NCBI GenBank assembly: GCA_022013685.1
Contig: JAKLPV010000070.1
Coordinates: forward strand, 1-64,000
From: Anaerolineae bacterium
GTDB taxonomy: Bacteria > Chloroflexota > Anaerolineae > Anaerolineales > Villigracilaceae
DNA length: 64,000 bases
Reading direction: 5' to 3'
A program made the translations under genes and the position numbers. Below are positions 10,128 through 18,970 of this stretch, one piece after another; positions within the stretch are counted from its first letter, which is position 1; every line of letters starts with the position of its first letter. The notes beneath the pieces were generated by a model. That model did not search any database. It saw only the letters and a list, made by a program, of their open reading frames with translations, and was not told the DNA's origin.

Positions 10128-11123
10128 CTACACGTCATATTGGGCGGTCATGGCGTCCAGGGTCTCTTCCAGCACGTCCAGATAGTGATCCAAACCTTGC
10201 AGGCGCAGGCTTAGGCCGGATGCATCCAGCCCCAATGTTTGCAAGACAGCCAGCCAGTCGTTTTGCTGGGCTTCGTTCAGGGTGCCGGTCTCGGCGCACA
10301 GCGACCAGGTGTGCAACAGTGGCCACAGGCAGGCCGAAGGGGATTCGGTGGCGAGCAGGGCCAGCAGGGCTTGCTTGTAATACTCCAGCCGGGCGGCGTG
10401 GATACGCAGGTCGTTGGGGGGCTGCTGGGCCGCCGCCTGCAGAAAGGCTGCTTCCCAGGCCGGCAGCCAGGCACGCAGGATTTCGGGATCCAGGTCCAGG
10501 CCGCCGAGCAGGGCCAGCAGGGTATCGGTCAATTCGGGGTGGCCGGCCAATTCGGCGCGCCTGGGGAACTCCAACAGGAAGCGCCGCTCGGCCAGGGGAA
10601 ATCCACCCAGGACGGCCAGGGCGTTGGCGGCATTTTCGACCATGGTCAGGTATTCGGGCAGGGTCGGTTCACTGCCCAACTGCGTCATTGTCCAGGCTTC
10701 GCGAGCCGGGCCAGCGAAGGTGCGGGCGCGCCCCAGCAGGTTGGCCGGGTCATCAAACTGGGCGCGCAAGATCGACTGGGTGTACTCGAAAAACTTGCCT
10801 TTTTCATGCAGCAGTTGCGGGTTCCACATGGTCCATCCGCGCCAGGGATCGCTGCGCAGCTCACGTGGTTTGGCGTACAGGCTTTCGGCTTCAAAGACGA
10901 TATCGAGATGGATTTCATTGGATATTTTTACGATTTCGCGCTCGAAGGACGGCTCGTTTTTGGTGATCACCAGCAGGTCTATGTCGGTGCTGCCGCCCAG
11001 AAGCGGTTCGTCCCTGAGCACAGAACCGATCAGGAAAACGGCGACCACGCTTGGGTCCGCTTTGAAGCGTTTGTCCACCGTATCGCGCGCCAGTTTAATC
11101 AGCATCTCTCGGGTAATGCGCAT
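10128..11123 (-). CDS. Nucleotidyltransferase-domain protein with alpha-helical C-terminal region
   Basis: FLIGSVLRDEPLLGGSTDIDLLVI (GS...D.D NTase motif). Confidence 0.75.
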   Translation of the reverse strand: MRITREMLIKLARDTVDKRFKADPSVVAVFLIGSVLRDEPLLGGSTDIDLLVITKNEPSFEREIVKISNEIHLDIVFEAESLYAKPRELRSDPWRGWTMWNPQLLHEKGKFFEYTQSILRAQFDDPANLLGRARTFAGPAREAWTMTQLGSEPTLPEYLTMVENAANALAVLGGFPLAERRFLLEFPRRAELAGHPELTDTLLALLGGLDLDPEILRAWLPAWEAAFLQAAAQQPPNDLRIHAARLEYYKQALLALLATESPSACLWPLLHTWSLCAETGTLNEAQQNDWLAVLQTLGLDASGLSLRLQGLDHYLDVLEETLDAMTAQYDV

Positions 11124-11124
11124 C

Positions 11125-11760
11125 TCAATCTCCATCGATCAGCGTAGGTTGGAAGGGCGAAATCCCCAGCGCCTCGCGGATTCGGTTTTCTATCAGGTTC
11201 AGGTGTTCAGGGTAGCGCACAAAGTCGATCGGGTTGCTGTCGATGACCAGCTTGGGGCTGTTGGTCTGGGCAAAAAAATCGTCATAAGCGGCGGCCAGCT
11301 CGGCGATGTAACCGCGTTCCATGGCGCGCTCATAAAAGCGGTCGCGCAAGGCGATGCGTGCCATGAGCGTATCGACGCTGGCCGAAAGGTAGACCGTCAG
11401 GTCGGGCAGCGGGATTTTTTCGGCCAGGGCCTCGTGCACGCGGTGGTACATGGTCAGTTCGTCGCCCTGCAGGTTGATGCGCGCGAAAAGCGAGTCTTTG
11501 GCGAAGGTGTAATCGGCCAGCAGGCTTTTGCCGGTGTTCAAAATGGCCGGAACCGTGCTGTTTTGCTGGCGGTAGCGGCTGAGCAGGAAGAAAATCTGGG
11601 TTTGGAAGGCATAGCGCGCCCGGTCGCCGTAAAAATCGGAAAGGAACGGGTTTTCCTCGAAAACTTCGAGCAAAATTTCGGTATTTTCGAAACGCGGCTG
11701 CAGCAGGCGCGCGAGGGTGGTCTTACCGACCCCGATCACACCTTCGATGGCGATGTACAT
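11125..11760 (-). CDS. Deoxynucleoside kinase
   Basis: MYIAIEGVIGVGKTTLARLL P-loop plus DRFYERAME lid motif. Confidence 0.9.
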   Translation of the reverse strand: MYIAIEGVIGVGKTTLARLLQPRFENTEILLEVFEENPFLSDFYGDRARYAFQTQIFFLLSRYRQQNSTVPAILNTGKSLLADYTFAKDSLFARINLQGDELTMYHRVHEALAEKIPLPDLTVYLSASVDTLMARIALRDRFYERAMERGYIAELAAAYDDFFAQTNSPKLVIDSNPIDFVRYPEHLNLIENRIREALGISPFQPTLIDGD

Positions 11761-11854
11761 GCGGCGACTCCCGGAAAATGATGGTTAAGGATACCATAAA
11801 TCAAAGGCAGAAGGATGAATGATGAAGTCAGAATTCTGCGCGTATAATAGCGGC

Positions 11855-12289
11855 ATGTCGATTTATGAACGTCTCGTTTATGCGCGAAAAAGCCGATTTT
11901 TCGGAAAAATCGCCTATTTTTTGTTAAAACTGATGGGGGTGGAGATTCCCGTTTCGGTGGCGATCGGCCCCGGATTTTTGCTCCACCATGGCGGGGTGGG
12001 AGTCGTCATCCACCCGAAGGCGGTCCTCGGCGCGCGGGTCGGGGTCTACCCCGGAGTGACTCTCGGTCGCGCCGACGTTTACCGCCCGGCATCGCAATCC
12101 GCTTTCGAGGGGATTGTCATCGAAGACGATGTGATCCTCGGCGCCGGGGCCAAAATCCTGTGCGACAGCGGCATCCTGCGCCTTGGGCGTGGAACGGTGG
12201 TTGGCGCGAACGCCGTCTTGACCCAGTCGACCGGCGAAAATGAGATCTGGGCGGGCATCCCGGCCAAAAAAGTGGGGATGCGAGTTTGA
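11855..12289 (+). CDS. Serine O-acetyltransferase-like hexapeptide acetyltransferase
   Basis: Left-handed beta-helix motifs: GPGFLLHHGGVGVVIHPKAVLGARVGVYPGVTLG...VVGANAVLT. Confidence 0.8.
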   Translation: MSIYERLVYARKSRFFGKIAYFLLKLMGVEIPVSVAIGPGFLLHHGGVGVVIHPKAVLGARVGVYPGVTLGRADVYRPASQSAFEGIVIEDDVILGAGAKILCDSGILRLGRGTVVGANAVLTQSTGENEIWAGIPAKKVGMRV

Positions 12290-12362
12290 AACGGACTTTA
12301 TCGCGGACTCACGGACGGAAATGGCAAACGGAATTGCGGGTAGGAATTAAGAGAGATGATAA

Positions 12363-13118
12363 ATGACAGATGTTTTGGGCAATGAGATTTTTTGGGCTGT
12401 TCATAAAGATTTGCCGCGCGAGGCCCCCGGAGATGATGCTTCGACCCTGCGGGCCTTTGCGATGCTAAAAGATTTGCCCGCTGAACCGAATATTCTTGAT
12501 ATCGGCTGCGGTCCCGGCGCACAGACGGTGGCCCTGGCGCGCGCCAGCCAGGCCAATATCGTCGCGGTTGATACCCATCAACCCTTTTTAGATGATCTTG
12601 TCCGTCGCGCGGCGCGGGCCGGAGTGGCGGAGCGCATCAAACCGGTCAATGCTTCGATGTTCGATCTGGCTTTTGACGAGCGTTTTGATCTGATCTGGTC
12701 GGAAGGTGCGATTTACATCATTGGATTTGAAGAAGGCTTGCGCAAGTGGGGTTCGTTGTTGAAGCCGGGCGGTTATATGGCGGTAACAGAGATCTCCTGG
12801 CTCAAACCGGATGTATCAAATGAATCCGCCCGCTTCTGGCTGGATGGGTATCCCGCCATGGCAACAGTTGAAGAGAACCTGGCTCGCGTGGCCCGGGCTG
12901 GTTACCAGCCTCTGGGGCATTTTACGCTGCCCGAAAGCGCCTGGTGGAATTTGTACTATCATCCGATGGCAGAACGGATCACGCAATTGCGCGAGATGTA
13001 TCGCGAAAACGCGGCCGCTCAGGAAATTCTGGATATCGAGTATGCTGAAATCGAGCTTTATCGCAAACATTCGAATGATTATGGGTATGTCTTTTATGTG
13101 ATGAAAGCGGATTGTTGA
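12363..13118 (+). CDS. Class I SAM-dependent methyltransferase
   Basis: NILDIGCGPGAQTVALAR motif I. Confidence 0.88.
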   Translation: MTDVLGNEIFWAVHKDLPREAPGDDASTLRAFAMLKDLPAEPNILDIGCGPGAQTVALARASQANIVAVDTHQPFLDDLVRRAARAGVAERIKPVNASMFDLAFDERFDLIWSEGAIYIIGFEEGLRKWGSLLKPGGYMAVTEISWLKPDVSNESARFWLDGYPAMATVEENLARVARAGYQPLGHFTLPESAWWNLYYHPMAERITQLREMYRENAAAQEILDIEYAEIELYRKHSNDYGYVFYVMKADC

Positions 13119-13122
13119 ACAG

Positions 13123-14127
13123 ATGACTGAGCGGATTTGTATTGTCCCTAAAGTGCATGGCGTCGGCGGCATGGTCTCCTTTCTCCACAAGTTTTCCTCG
13201 GCTGTGGAGAAACGCGGCGTCGCGGTCACTTACGATTTAACGGACGAACCTTACAGCGCGATCCTGGTGATCGGTGGGTCGAGACAACTTCTCTCACTTT
13301 TCAGGGCAAGACAAAGGGTTGTCCAGCGCCTTGACGGGATCAACTGGATCCACCGCAAAAAGCCGATTTCGTTGAAGCATTCCCTGCGTTCGGAATACGG
13401 CAACTTTGTCCTGAGTTTGATCCGGCGCTTTGTGGCGGACCGGATCGTTTACCAGAGTGAATTTTCGCGCGTCTGGTGGAATGGTTGGTTTGGAACGCTC
13501 AAAACCCCGTTTTCGGTGGTGCATAATGCGGTCGATTTGGATGTTTACCGTCCCGTAACGCGAATTGCCAATTCGCGCAACCGTTTGTTGGTTGTGGAAG
13601 GTTCGATGGGCGGCGGTTACGAGGGCGGGCTGGCAAACGCCGTCCAGCTGGCAGAGGCGACCTGCGGCCTGGTTTCGAAACCGCTGGAGTTGATGGTGGT
13701 TGGGGAAGTGGATGAGGCGCTCAAGGCGGAGTGGAATGCCAAAAGCGCTGTGCCGATCGTCTGGGCGGGCAAGGTTTCGAGGGAGAGCATCCCACAGCTG
13801 ATGAACGAGGCCCAGGCCCTGTTTTCTGCGGATGTTCACCCGGCCTGCCCAAACTCGGTCATCGAAGCGCTGGCCTGCGGCCTGCCGGTCGTGGCCTACG
13901 ATACCGGCTCGCTTTCCGAGCTGGTCCCGGCTTCGGCGGGGGTGGTGGTTCCCTATGGCGCGAACCCCTGGAATTTGGAAACGCCCATTGTCGGGCCGCT
14001 GGCGCAGGGGCTGGCGGAGGTGCTGGACAGGCAACAAAAATTCCGCGAGGGCGCCAGGGCGCACGCGGAATCTTCTTTTGGGTTGGAGGCAATGACAGAG
14101 AAATATCTGGATGCGTTGTTGGGGTAG
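13123..14127 (+). CDS. Glycosyltransferase family 4-like protein
   Basis: HPACPNSVIEALACGLPVVAYDTGSLSELV motif. Confidence 0.88.
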   Translation: MTERICIVPKVHGVGGMVSFLHKFSSAVEKRGVAVTYDLTDEPYSAILVIGGSRQLLSLFRARQRVVQRLDGINWIHRKKPISLKHSLRSEYGNFVLSLIRRFVADRIVYQSEFSRVWWNGWFGTLKTPFSVVHNAVDLDVYRPVTRIANSRNRLLVVEGSMGGGYEGGLANAVQLAEATCGLVSKPLELMVVGEVDEALKAEWNAKSAVPIVWAGKVSRESIPQLMNEAQALFSADVHPACPNSVIEALACGLPVVAYDTGSLSELVPASAGVVVPYGANPWNLETPIVGPLAQGLAEVLDRQQKFREGARAHAESSFGLEAMTEKYLDALLG

Positions 14128-14131
14128 TTTT

Positions 14132-14578
14132 TTAGGAATTTTCCAGTAAATCGGCATCTATTAAATCTTGGGGTCGTCCCGATGCCCGTTTTGCGGTCAC
14201 CAAATCTTGTTTGGAAATAAAATTAACTTTGAGCCCATCAAAATCTACAATTTGGCGGCGGGGCCAGCATTTTTCAAAAGTTGCGCCGGGAATTCCCATC
14301 AGGACATCAACACGGACAGGGGGAACACCCATTTGATAAAAATAGCCTTCTTCAGAAAAATCATCAACGCTCATCTCTGTTAATGGCGCACCAAATTCTT
14401 TTAGAGATTTATAAACCGCTTCGGCATTGGCAGTATCTGTACTAATCCAAAGATCAAGATCTTTGGTAAAACGAGGCTCACCGTATTGGATGACGGCGTA
14501 GCCACCAATTACCAAATATTTAACGCGGTTGTCGTTGAAAATTTGTAACAGATCGCTGAAGTCTGAGTTGACGAACAT
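14132..14578 (-). CDS. DUF6036-like nucleotidyltransferase
   Basis: VKYLVIGGYAVIQYGEPRFTKDLDLWI NTase motif. Confidence 0.8.
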   Translation of the reverse strand: MFVNSDFSDLLQIFNDNRVKYLVIGGYAVIQYGEPRFTKDLDLWISTDTANAEAVYKSLKEFGAPLTEMSVDDFSEEGYFYQMGVPPVRVDVLMGIPGATFEKCWPRRQIVDFDGLKVNFISKQDLVTAKRASGRPQDLIDADLLENS

Positions 14579-14726
14579 CGAGTCCCTTGACTTTCATATA
14601 ATGGACGATTATTTCCCATGTGGCATCAAAACGGGCCTTGGCCGGCTGGGATTGCCAGAATTGCAGGTCAAAAGACCTGTCCAAATCTTTTAATTTGCCT
14701 TTTCGTTCGGTGAATTCAGTTCTCAT
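14520..14726 (-). CDS. Small partner protein of the downstream nucleotidyltransferase (antitoxin-like)
   Basis: 68 aa; FDLQFWQSQPAKARFDATWEIIVHYMKVKGLD...RLQRSV; overlaps 14132..14578 by 59 nt; -10-like TATAAC 6 nt upstream. Confidence 0.65.
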   Translation of the reverse strand: MRTEFTERKGKLKDLDRSFDLQFWQSQPAKARFDATWEIIVHYMKVKGLDVRQLRLQRSVTNFQRQPR

Positions 14727-14746
14727 ACTTTCGTTATATCACAAAA

Positions 14747-15835
14747 TTAACCTCTTATATTGACTCCAAATCCCGGCTCAGCCAGGATTTTTCCATCTTT
14801 ATAGGCTTCCTGTCCGCGCAGGACAACGCGCGTGACGCGGCCTTTGACCTGCCAGCCCTCGAAGGGGGTCCAGCCGCAGCGCGAGTGCATTTCTGCGGCG
14901 CGGATCTCGTAGCGAGCATTCTCATCCACTTCGACCCAGGTTTCGGGCTGTTCGGGCAGTTTGAAGATGCGGCGCGGGTTGGTGACCGATTTTTCGATGA
15001 TCTGATCGATCGTCAGGCGTCCCTCGCTGACGGCAGTCAGCAGCAGCGGCAGGAGCGTTTCCAGACCGGGAAAACCGGGCGGGGGATTTTCGCCGTCTTT
15101 TTCGGCGAGGGTGTGCGGGGCGTGGTCGGTGGCGAAGCAGTCGATCACATCCAGGTTGGCCCAGAGCGCATCCACATCGGCTTTCGTGGCCAGGCGCGGG
15201 CGGACTTCGGCCCGCCCGCCGGAAAGGCCGCCGGAGCAGCAATCACAGCCAGCCGGGGCAAGCGGGATTCCGCCATCGGCCAGGAACAGGTGATGCGGGC
15301 AAACCTCGCAGGTGACTTTGATTCCGCGCGCTTTGGCTTCCTTGATCAGCAGGACTTCTTCTCGCAGCGAGATGTGCGCAATATGGATCGGTTTGTCGAA
15401 CAGTTGCGCCATCCAGATCGCGGCGGCCATGCTGCGGCTTTCGGAGTGGGTCACGATCGGCGTCGCATCCGGCCACAGACGGAAGTGCTCCATCCACAGG
15501 GTCATATCGTCGAGGCGCAGTTGGCCGAAGGTTGAGTCCAGGTACATTTTCAGGGCGGCGGCCTGTGAGGCTAGGCGGGCGACTTCGGCGGCATTCTCCG
15601 GACCGGCGCCGATGTATTGGGCGTAATCGCAACGGGCTTTGGTTTTTGCGGTCGCCAGCACAGCGCTGAGGGTGGCCTGGTCGAAAATGGGCGGTTTGGT
15701 GTTGGGCATGGCCAGCACCATCGTCACGCCGCCAGCCAGGGCCGAGGCCGTGCCGGTGTCGTAGTCTTCTTTGTGGGTTGCGCCGGGTTCGCGCAGGTGA
15801 ACGTGGGGGTCGATTAAGCCGGGGAGTTTGATCAT
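14747..15835 (-). CDS. pyrC: Dihydroorotase / amidohydrolase
   Basis: LIDPHVHLREPGATHKEDYDTGTASALAGGVT; CFATDHAPHTLAEK. Confidence 0.88.
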   Translation of the reverse strand: MIKLPGLIDPHVHLREPGATHKEDYDTGTASALAGGVTMVLAMPNTKPPIFDQATLSAVLATAKTKARCDYAQYIGAGPENAAEVARLASQAAALKMYLDSTFGQLRLDDMTLWMEHFRLWPDATPIVTHSESRSMAAAIWMAQLFDKPIHIAHISLREEVLLIKEAKARGIKVTCEVCPHHLFLADGGIPLAPAGCDCCSGGLSGGRAEVRPRLATKADVDALWANLDVIDCFATDHAPHTLAEKDGENPPPGFPGLETLLPLLLTAVSEGRLTIDQIIEKSVTNPRRIFKLPEQPETWVEVDENARYEIRAAEMHSRCGWTPFEGWQVKGRVTRVVLRGQEAYKDGKILAEPGFGVNIRG

Positions 15836-15954
15836 GGTCGGAGGTTGAAAGGTGAATCTTGAAGGTTAGGAATTTCGATTGAGCGGAATCAGGCATCGGG
15901 TGGGGTGCCGCGCGGAGGAAAAATTTTGCAGGGGTGAAAGCTTATCGAAACAAA

Positions 15955-16002
15955 AAGGGATTGGGAACGAATCCGCTCCCAATCCCCAGTATAGCATTTT
16001 GT
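15955..16002 (-). terminator. Intrinsic terminator of the permease gene
   Basis: Inverted repeat gggattgggaacg...gctcccaatcccc between permease stop and pyrC start. Confidence 0.6.
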
Positions 16003-16011
16003 GGCTTTGTT

Positions 16012-17373
16012 TTATTCTGCCGGTTTGAAGATTGCGAAAACCAGGCTGACCAGGATGCCCAGGATTGCGGCAAAAACGATGGCCGGGATGCCCGCCGGGA
16101 AGAGCACGGGGACGATGAAGGGGAACAAACCGGAGGGCAGGGCCAGGTTGCCGCCGATGCCGGTAACGAGGATGATCGCGCCAATGGCCAGGTTCTTCGG
16201 GTCGAACAGGTTGACTTTCTCAGACTGGATCAGGGCGACACCTTGCATGCCGATCACACCGAACAGATAGATGGCCAGGCCGCCGGTCACTGCGACCGGG
16301 ATACTGTTGACGAGGCCGGCCAGTTTGCCAACGAAACCGAGCAGGATGGCGATTACGCCAGCAGTCATCAGGACGGGAACGGAGTAGTTGCGCGTAATGG
16401 CCATCAGCGAGTTGTTTTCACCATAATTGGTGCCCGCTGCGCCGCCCAGGAAACCGACGATCATGTCGTCGGTGCCATCCGCGACCAGGTTCAGGCCGAT
16501 CATTTCTTTGATATTGAGCGGTTTCTTACCGAGTTCGTGGGCCAGTTCATCAATGTACAGGCTCATCTGGTACAGGTGGGCTGTGCTTTCGGGGATGGTG
16601 GCGATGGCGATCAGGGCGATGCTGACAACCAGACCCCAGGCGTTGGGATCGGTGAAGGCCGGGAAGGTGATGGCGGGCATGCGGATCCATTCGGCGTTGG
16701 TGATGGCGCTGTAATCGATAATACCGAGCGCAGCGGAAACGGCATAGCCGAACAACGCGCCAAACAAAATTGGCAGCATCCCGAGCAAGCCTTTGCCGCG
16801 CAGGTAGACCGAGAACAGGATGGTGGCGATCAGGGTAACGAAGGCAACCAGCCAGTTGGCTCCGGCCATGCCGAGAGCTGCACCGGAGAGGGCCACCCCG
16901 ATCACGACAGCCATTGAACCGGTCACGATGGGAGGCAGGACGCGGTCAAGCGCGGCTTTGCCGAGGCGCATGATCAGCAGACCGACCAGGATATTGACGA
17001 TACCCGTGCCGATGATGCCGACCTGTACCAGGCGCACGCCTTCAGGGCAATAAACGGTGGTTGGGTCGCTAAAGCAGTCGCCCGCGTACAGGCTCATTGC
17101 GGTCACAACGACAGCGATATATGAAAACGATGAGCCGTAGTACATCGGGATTTTGCGCTGGGAAACCAGCAGGGCGATGATCGTGCCGATGCCGCTGGCC
17201 AGCAAGGTGACGCCGACATCGAACTTGGTCAGGATGGCGACCAGCACGGTGGCGGGGAACATCGTCAGCACCTGTTGGAAGCCGAGCGAAATCATGGCGC
17301 CCCAGGGCGGGGTGTCAGCGGGCAGGAAGCCCATGACGGTGGATTTGGTTATGGGTTTTGATTTTGCAGACAT
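16012..17373 (-). CDS. NCS2 uracil/xanthine permease
   Basis: 453 aa polytopic; PIVTGSMAVVIGVALSGAAL and NYGENNSLMAITRNYSVPVL are NCS2 signatures. Confidence 0.9.
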   Translation of the reverse strand: MSAKSKPITKSTVMGFLPADTPPWGAMISLGFQQVLTMFPATVLVAILTKFDVGVTLLASGIGTIIALLVSQRKIPMYYGSSFSYIAVVVTAMSLYAGDCFSDPTTVYCPEGVRLVQVGIIGTGIVNILVGLLIMRLGKAALDRVLPPIVTGSMAVVIGVALSGAALGMAGANWLVAFVTLIATILFSVYLRGKGLLGMLPILFGALFGYAVSAALGIIDYSAITNAEWIRMPAITFPAFTDPNAWGLVVSIALIAIATIPESTAHLYQMSLYIDELAHELGKKPLNIKEMIGLNLVADGTDDMIVGFLGGAAGTNYGENNSLMAITRNYSVPVLMTAGVIAILLGFVGKLAGLVNSIPVAVTGGLAIYLFGVIGMQGVALIQSEKVNLFDPKNLAIGAIILVTGIGGNLALPSGLFPFIVPVLFPAGIPAIVFAAILGILVSLVFAIFKPAE

Positions 17374-17403
17374 TGCATTCTCCTCTTGATCTGATATGAT
17401 GGC

Positions 17404-17434
17404 AAAAAAAGAGAGCCGCTAAAAGCGACTCTCT
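17404..17434 (-). terminator. Leader terminator (putative attenuator) upstream of the NCS2 permease
   Basis: Minus strand AGAGAGTCGCTTTTAGCGGCTCTCTTTTTTT, 31 nt upstream of the start codon; promoter TTGACA-N16-TAGAAT at ~17526-17553. Confidence 0.65.
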
Positions 17435-17592
17435 GACTCTCGAAAAACAGAAACACCTGTTCCACCAATAAGTTTATGACAAATTCTTTCCCTGGTACGA
17501 TGGTGTTGTGTAGACATTGCGCCCAATTCTATGCCGATTGAAAATTTTGTCAAGAGGCAACTTCATTATGTGCATGGCTTTCTCAAAGAAGG

Positions 17593-17640
17593 GAATGTCA
17601 TTGCGAGCCGCAGCTTTTTTGCGGCGCGGCAATCTCCACA
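17593..17640. repeat. Dispersed-repeat-like element (GTCATTGCGAGCC...GCGGCAATCTCC)
   Basis: gtcattgcgagccgcagcttttttgcggcgcggcaatctcc in non-coding DNA. Confidence 0.5.
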
Positions 17641-17896
17641 TGATAAGTAAATGCTTCATCCGGCAGAAGAGCGCCGGGTTCGCAATAGCTGCTGTTTATA
17701 CCTGCCCCGGTTACAATGCGCAGCACGGTGTTGCGCTTTTTATAAGAGCATGAGCACGCAATATCATGCTCCGCATTTGTGACCACGGGCATTATGTTAA
17801 CCTGCTTGGGCCTGACAGGGTGGGATTTTGAGTTTGAATCAAGCCGCCAAATTCTGTATACTGGAGTTGTAGCAAGCACATGCGAAAGGAGGCATC

Positions 17897-18316
17897 ATGT
17901 TTACAAACATCTTGCTTGCCGTAGATGGCTCAGAACATGCCATTCGCGCCGCCCACATCGCCGCCGAATTGGCGCGCTGCCACAAAGCCTCGCTCAGGCT
18001 GGTAGCTGCTTATGACCCTGTCCCGCCCTACCTGGGCGAGCCGAATTTCCAAATCATCCTGGACGCGCAGTTGAAGGAAGCCGATAAGTACCTGGCAAGA
18101 ACGCTGGAAATTTTGGGGGAAATACCAGGAGAAGTGAACAGTGAAGTCTTGCAAGGTCCGCCCGCCGAAGCTATTCTGGATGTTGCCAAAACCCGCGCAT
18201 GCGACCTGATCGTAATGGGGTCGCGCGGGCTGGGACAGTTTACCGGCCTGCTGCTCGGAAGCCAGAGCCAGAAAGTAGTGCAGCACGCCGATTGCCCGGT
18301 CCTGATCGTCAAATAG
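17897..18316 (+). CDS. Universal stress protein (UspA family)
   Basis: MFTNILLAVDGSEHAIRAA...IVMGSRGLGQFTGLLLGSQSQKVVQHADCPVLIV. Confidence 0.95.
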   Translation: MFTNILLAVDGSEHAIRAAHIAAELARCHKASLRLVAAYDPVPPYLGEPNFQIILDAQLKEADKYLARTLEILGEIPGEVNSEVLQGPPAEAILDVAKTRACDLIVMGSRGLGQFTGLLLGSQSQKVVQHADCPVLIVK

Positions 18317-18923
18317 GCCGTGAGTCATTGAACTGGCGCGCCAGGTTCTCAGCCTGGGAAAATTCCTCGGGTGTATTGACGTTGACAAAGGCCAGGCCGC
18401 GCGGATCGTGCTGCGCCAGTTCATCTGCGCTCAACGGGCGCACCCTGACGCTCGGGAACCACGAAATAACCTTCCACTGTTTGGCCTGGAGGGCTTGCTC
18501 GATGGCAGGCAGGCAGGCTGCGCGGCGATAAACGGCGTGGAGCGGTTCATAGCCCGCCTCCCTTCGCGGAATAACCACGTCTACGGATTCGGCCTCGAAC
18601 AGCCTGCTCTGGAATTGGAGCAGGGCTGGGCTGGCGAAGGGCATGTCGCAGGCCACGACCGCCACCCGTGGCTGGCTGGCTGCTTCGATAGCGGTGTACA
18701 ACCCGCCCAACGCGCCCCGGTCTGTGATTTTGTCGGTAAAAAGTGGCAGACCCAGAAAGGCGTAGTCAGCGGGGCGGTTGGTGGTGATGAGAATTTCAGC
18801 GGCGATCGGCGTCAGGCGCGCGACAAGGCGCGTGATGAGCGGTTGGCCGAGAAACGGGAGCAGGGCTTTGTCGCGCCCCATGCGCGAAGATTGTCCGCCT
18901 GCTTGAATGACAACGGTAAGCAT
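18309..18923 (-). CDS. mobA: Molybdenum cofactor guanylyltransferase
   Basis: LTVVIQAGGQSSRMGRDKALLPFLGQPLITRLV; VVACDMPF. Confidence 0.92.
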   Translation of the reverse strand: MLTVVIQAGGQSSRMGRDKALLPFLGQPLITRLVARLTPIAAEILITTNRPADYAFLGLPLFTDKITDRGALGGLYTAIEAASQPRVAVVACDMPFASPALLQFQSRLFEAESVDVVIPRREAGYEPLHAVYRRAACLPAIEQALQAKQWKVISWFPSVRVRPLSADELAQHDPRGLAFVNVNTPEEFSQAENLARQFNDSRPI

Positions 18924-18970
18924 GGCGCGATTATACCCATTCTGGGCGCACGCCGCGCCAAAGGAAAATT

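Noticed and set aside
9854-11781. Long plus-strand ORFs of 370, 302 and 455 aa
   Set aside because: Antisense shadows of the well-supported nucleotidyltransferase and deoxynucleoside kinase genes; compositionally biased with no family motifs.
15934-16917. 327-aa plus-strand ORF rich in D/G/Q
   Set aside because: Antisense to the NCS2 permease; low-complexity shadow.
17404-17519. Purine riboswitch upstream of the NCS2 permease
   Set aside because: Could not find the paired kissing-loop elements or a full purine-aptamer core; only a terminator and unassigned leader structure are supported.
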